From Smithella sp. (GTDB taxonomy: Bacteria; Desulfobacterota; Syntrophia; Syntrophales; Smithellaceae), in assembly GCA_012797505.1 (NCBI GenBank), contig JAAZOZ010000344.1:1-7634 (forward strand): DNA of 7,634 bases, written 5' to 3'. Below the pieces are notes generated by a model that made no database searches, was not told where the DNA came from, and saw only the letters and a list, made by a program, of their open reading frames with translations. The first letter of the stretch is position 1. Each line of letters starts with the position of its first letter. The position numbers were made by a program, and so were the translations under genes. This document shows, piece after piece, positions 6,251-7,634 of the stretch.

Positions 6251-6279
6251 AGTGTAGAGAAAGTCGGGCTCACTCACAA
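6251..6279 (-). promoter_or_regulatory. Candidate sigma70 promoter for DUF2147 copy B
   Basis: On the minus strand TTGTGA (6279-6274) and TACACT (6256-6251), each with four of six consensus positions, are separated by 17 bases. The leader would be about 28 bases. The 8-bp palindrome CACTAGTG (6247-6254) overlaps the -10 and might be an operator half or chance. Independent transcription from the nucleotidyltransferase gene upstream is implied. Confidence 0.45.
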
Positions 6280-6322
6280 AGTAAAAGAGGCAAACGCAAT
6301 CAGGGAAATCAACATCACTTGA

Positions 6323-6664
6323 TCATATCAGCAGGCGGTTTTCTTTATAAATGACTTTGCCTTTCCTGACAATTTCGTTGACAAATTCCGTTGTATCGCT
6401 ACTGAAAAAGGCATTCCGGCTGAAGGGCAAGGGTTCGATGTCCGTATCAATCTGCCGACGAAGGCGGAAAAGCGCCTTCATTTCTTCATAGGGGTTCTTG
6501 CCGAAATCGTCCGAGAAAACAGCCACGTCAATATCGCTGTCATCGTTGGCCCGGCCTTCCGCATAAGACCCAAAAAGGACTACAGCATAAATATCATATG
6601 CTCTCCTTACAAGAGCAACGAAATCTTTTAATTCTTTTTCTACTATATCTGCGCTTTTAGCCAT
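6323..6664 (-). CDS. MNT-type minimal nucleotidyltransferase domain protein
   Basis: This 113-residue cytosolic protein has the DNA polymerase beta-like minimal nucleotidyltransferase domain. FGSYAEGRANDDSDIDVAV (31-49) holds the Gly32-Ser33 motif and the metal-binding pair Asp44 and Asp46. A third acidic position is seen at Asp75/Glu77 in IDTDIEPLPF. Such proteins usually add nucleotides to a HEPN-domain RNase toxin and so act as the antitoxin of a HEPN/MNT module. Here no HEPN gene lies on either side: the next gene on this strand is DUF2147 copy B, and upstream is the transposon flank. The start ATG 6664 has AGGAG 8 bases ahead, itself part of a GGAGC-A-GCTCC palindrome (6666-6676). Its 5' end is AT-rich (33% GC in 6601-6660), unlike the backbone, which suggests horizontal gain. 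It may be an orphan antitoxin or a separated remnant. Confidence 0.88.
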   Translation of the reverse strand: MAKSADIVEKELKDFVALVRRAYDIYAVVLFGSYAEGRANDDSDIDVAVFSDDFGKNPYEEMKALFRLRRQIDTDIEPLPFSRNAFFSSDTTEFVNEIVRKGKVIYKENRLLI

Positions 6665-6866
6665 TGGAGCAGCTCCTGTGTTTTGTCAATAATGTTGTCA
6701 CCCCGCGCATTAATTTGCATGAAAGACTTGTGTATTTATCAGAATGTTTTGTATAGAGGTAAAGGATTAGCGAGATAATCTAATAAAAAAAGAGAGAGAG
6801 GGTCGCCGTCTCGGAAGTTAGCCCTTCCATGAATAAAGACGACCCTCTGCTCCCACAAGTTGTCTT
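6665..6866. other. AT-rich gene-free flank, probable location of the transposon left end
   Basis: I see no credible gene in these 202 bases. They hold two TTGTCA copies 12 bases apart (6683-6688 and 6695-6700), a weak plus-strand promoter-like pair TTGTGT-N17-GTATAG (6728-6756), a purine run (6784-6802) and a nested inverted repeat (6797-6848). The left end of the transposon must lie here or at the start of the zinc-ribbon gene, but I cannot fix it without the right end for comparison. Confidence 0.5.
6797..6848. repeat. Nested inverted repeat ahead of the transposon genes
   Basis: AGAGGGTCG (6797-6805) and CGACCCTCT (6840-6848) are perfect 9-bp inverted copies. Inside their 34-base loop lies a second pair, GGAAG (6813-6817) with CTTCC (6824-6828). 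As RNA this would fold into a two-level hairpin ending about 18 bases before the zinc-ribbon start codon, where it could limit translation. As DNA it could be a binding site for the transposase. Confidence 0.5.
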
Positions 6867-7313
6867 TTGATAATACATCTTGATGTTTCTGTAAATGAAA
6901 TATTTTCACAAGGGAAGACATTTTCATGGCCACGTCCTGCGCGATGTCCGGTTTGCATGGGGAATCGTTTGTGGAGTCACGGATTTGTAGAGCGATATTT
7001 TGAAGGCTTTTCGTCGGCGCTGTGGATGAAGCGATTTCGGTGCTTTGATTGTTCGTCCGTCCACACCTGTCGTCCCGCCGGTTTTTTAAAGGGTTTTTGT
7101 TTTTCGGCGAAGACCGTTTGGCATTGTCTTTTATCCAGGATCGAAAAAGGCCGCTGGCTTTCCCGTGTCGTTCGCCAGAACCAGCAATACTGGCACCGTT
7201 GTCTGCGGATGTGGTCGTCCCGGCGGGCGAATGTGATGAAGCCTGCCTTGTTCCACCTGAAGGATTTTCTTTTTGATAAAACCTCAGAACAATTTGAGCC
7301 GCTGTTGATGTGA
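6867..7313 (+). CDS. Zinc-ribbon protein associated with the transposase (DUF6431-like)
   Basis: This 148-residue protein resembles the small zinc-ribbon proteins found just upstream of Mu/IS481-type transposases. Two CxxC knuckles are clear: CPVC (27-30) and CFDC (59-62). His38 lies in SHGFVERYF, and between the knuckles is a stretch that fits a ribbon hairpin (LWMKRFRC). A basic, aromatic region follows, with a likely helix-turn-helix around 80-110 (SAKTVWHCLLSRIEKGRWLS). A DNA-binding accessory or target-choice role is inferred. The start is uncertain: TTG 6867 is the only start codon giving the expected N-terminus, the frame is closed upstream by TAA at 6834-6836, and there is no strong ribosome site. 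An exact 6-bp inverted repeat, GTTGAT and ATCAAC (7304-7320), overlaps the stop. The gene appears intact. Confidence 0.72.
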   Translation: MIIHLDVSVNEIFSQGKTFSWPRPARCPVCMGNRLWSHGFVERYFEGFSSALWMKRFRCFDCSSVHTCRPAGFLKGFCFSAKTVWHCLLSRIEKGRWLSRVVRQNQQYWHRCLRMWSSRRANVMKPALFHLKDFLFDKTSEQFEPLLM

Positions 7314-7397
7314 GATCAACTCCACCTTCTTTTTGCGGCGACGGGATTGGGGCGCCTCTGTTAAGGAGGGCCAAAATCCTAAAAGGAGGTAATGATT

Positions 7398-7634
7398 ATG
7401 GACGAAGAAGCAAAAAGCCGGGTGGCCCAGTTTCGATTTGGGGTCATCCATGATCTGATTGGCGACCGGAAGCTGGCGCGGGGAGAACGCAGACGTCTGT
7501 TGCAGGAGAAGTCTGCCTGCGTCTGGGAGATTCCGTATTCCGAACGAACCTTTATCAGCGCCTCGACCATTTTGGCCTGGGCGAAGCGATACGAAAAGGG
7601 TGGCCGGAGACTGGAGAGCCTCTATCCGGAAGTT
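7398..7634 (+). CDS. DDE transposase of Mu/IS481 type, N-terminal 79 residues (cut by window edge)
   Basis: Only the N-terminal DNA-binding part is in the window. The frame from ATG 7398 is open to the edge. It starts MDEEAKSRVAQFRFGVIHDL, followed by LARGERRRLL, WEIPYSERTFISASTILAWA (44-63, a helix-turn-helix recognition region) and KRYEKGGRRLESLYP. This series is the usual opening of transposases that carry an HTH, an rve integrase core and a Mu-transposase C-terminal domain. The catalytic D-D-E residues would lie beyond the edge, so whether the enzyme is intact is unknown. The ribosome site AAAGGAGGT (7382-7390) is strong, with 7 bases to ATG 7398. ATG 7392 is too close to it. The strong site contrasts with the weak start of the upstream zinc-ribbon gene. 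Confidence 0.8.
   Translation, partial: MDEEAKSRVAQFRFGVIHDLIGDRKLARGERRRLLQEKSACVWEIPYSERTFISASTILAWAKRYEKGGRRLESLYPEV

Larger units (their letters stand above)
6867..7634 (+). mobile_element. Left part of a two-gene Mu/IS481-like transposon (cut by window edge)
   Basis: A zinc-ribbon gene followed 84 bases later by a transposase-type gene on the same strand is the layout of a family of bacterial DDE transposons related to Mu and IS481. The left terminus lies somewhere in 6665-6866 and the right terminus is outside the window, so terminal inverted repeats and target duplication cannot be confirmed. The lower GC flank and the neighbouring orphan nucleotidyltransferase fit an accessory insertion site. 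Confidence 0.65.

Noticed and set aside
6728..6756. Promoter TTGTGT-N17-GTATAG for the transposon genes
   Set aside because: The spacing is right but both boxes are poor, and AT-rich DNA gives many such matches, so I did not list it as a separate feature.
6739..7374. Minus-strand open frame of 211 codons under the transposon genes
   Set aside because: It is antisense to the zinc-ribbon gene, has a Ser/Lys/Asn-rich composition without motifs, and its start has no support.

Overview
This window looks like ordinary chromosome from a Gram-negative bacterium, followed at its right end by an incoming transposon. The backbone genes are moderately GC-rich: I counted 63% in bases 841-900 and 60% in 4021-4080. 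The gene content (a gap-pgk operon, small secreted DUF2147-type proteins, a YtfJ-like exported protein, an Isf-like flavoprotein and a two-gene Mu/IS481-type element) resembles Desulfobacterota (former Deltaproteobacteria), perhaps the Syntrophales. That placement is inference from gene types only; there is no rRNA or other taxonomic marker in the window.

Layout, left to right. (1) Bases 1-1530, minus strand: gap followed by pgk, 24 bases apart, the core of lower glycolysis/gluconeogenesis; pgk runs off the left edge. (2) Bases 1758-2939, plus strand: two small exported proteins, a DUF2147-family protein and a YtfJ-like thioredoxin-fold protein. Each has its own good sigma70-type promoter, and a strong, probably bidirectional terminator closes the block at 2957-3000. 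(3) Bases 3085-4225: a divergent pair of flavin-binding proteins, a PNPOx-like split-barrel protein (minus) and an NADPH-dependent FMN-reductase/flavodoxin-like protein with a four-cysteine cluster motif (plus). (4) Bases 4330-5748, plus: an integral-membrane acyltransferase-3 protein. (5) Bases 5773-6216, minus: a second DUF2147 protein, same length as the first and about half identical to it. (6) Bases 6323-6664, minus: a small AT-rich MNT-type nucleotidyltransferase with no visible HEPN partner. (7) Bases 6867-7634, plus: a zinc-ribbon protein followed by the N-terminus of a Mu/IS481-like transposase, i.e. the left part of a transposon that continues beyond the window.

Apart from gap-pgk and the transposon pair, the genes do not form one obvious pathway. 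The common threads are small exported proteins of unknown role (three) and flavoproteins (two). I did not find a convincing new multi-gene system. The items most worth a second look are the paired DUF2147 paralogs with an unusual conserved CxxC, the cysteine-cluster flavoprotein, the orphan nucleotidyltransferase beside the transposon, and the structured DNA just inside or before the transposon's left end. No gene-free stretch exceeds 300 bases; the longest are 1531-1757 (divergent promoters) and 6665-6866 (left flank of the transposon). I saw no tRNA, rRNA, CRISPR array or riboswitch.
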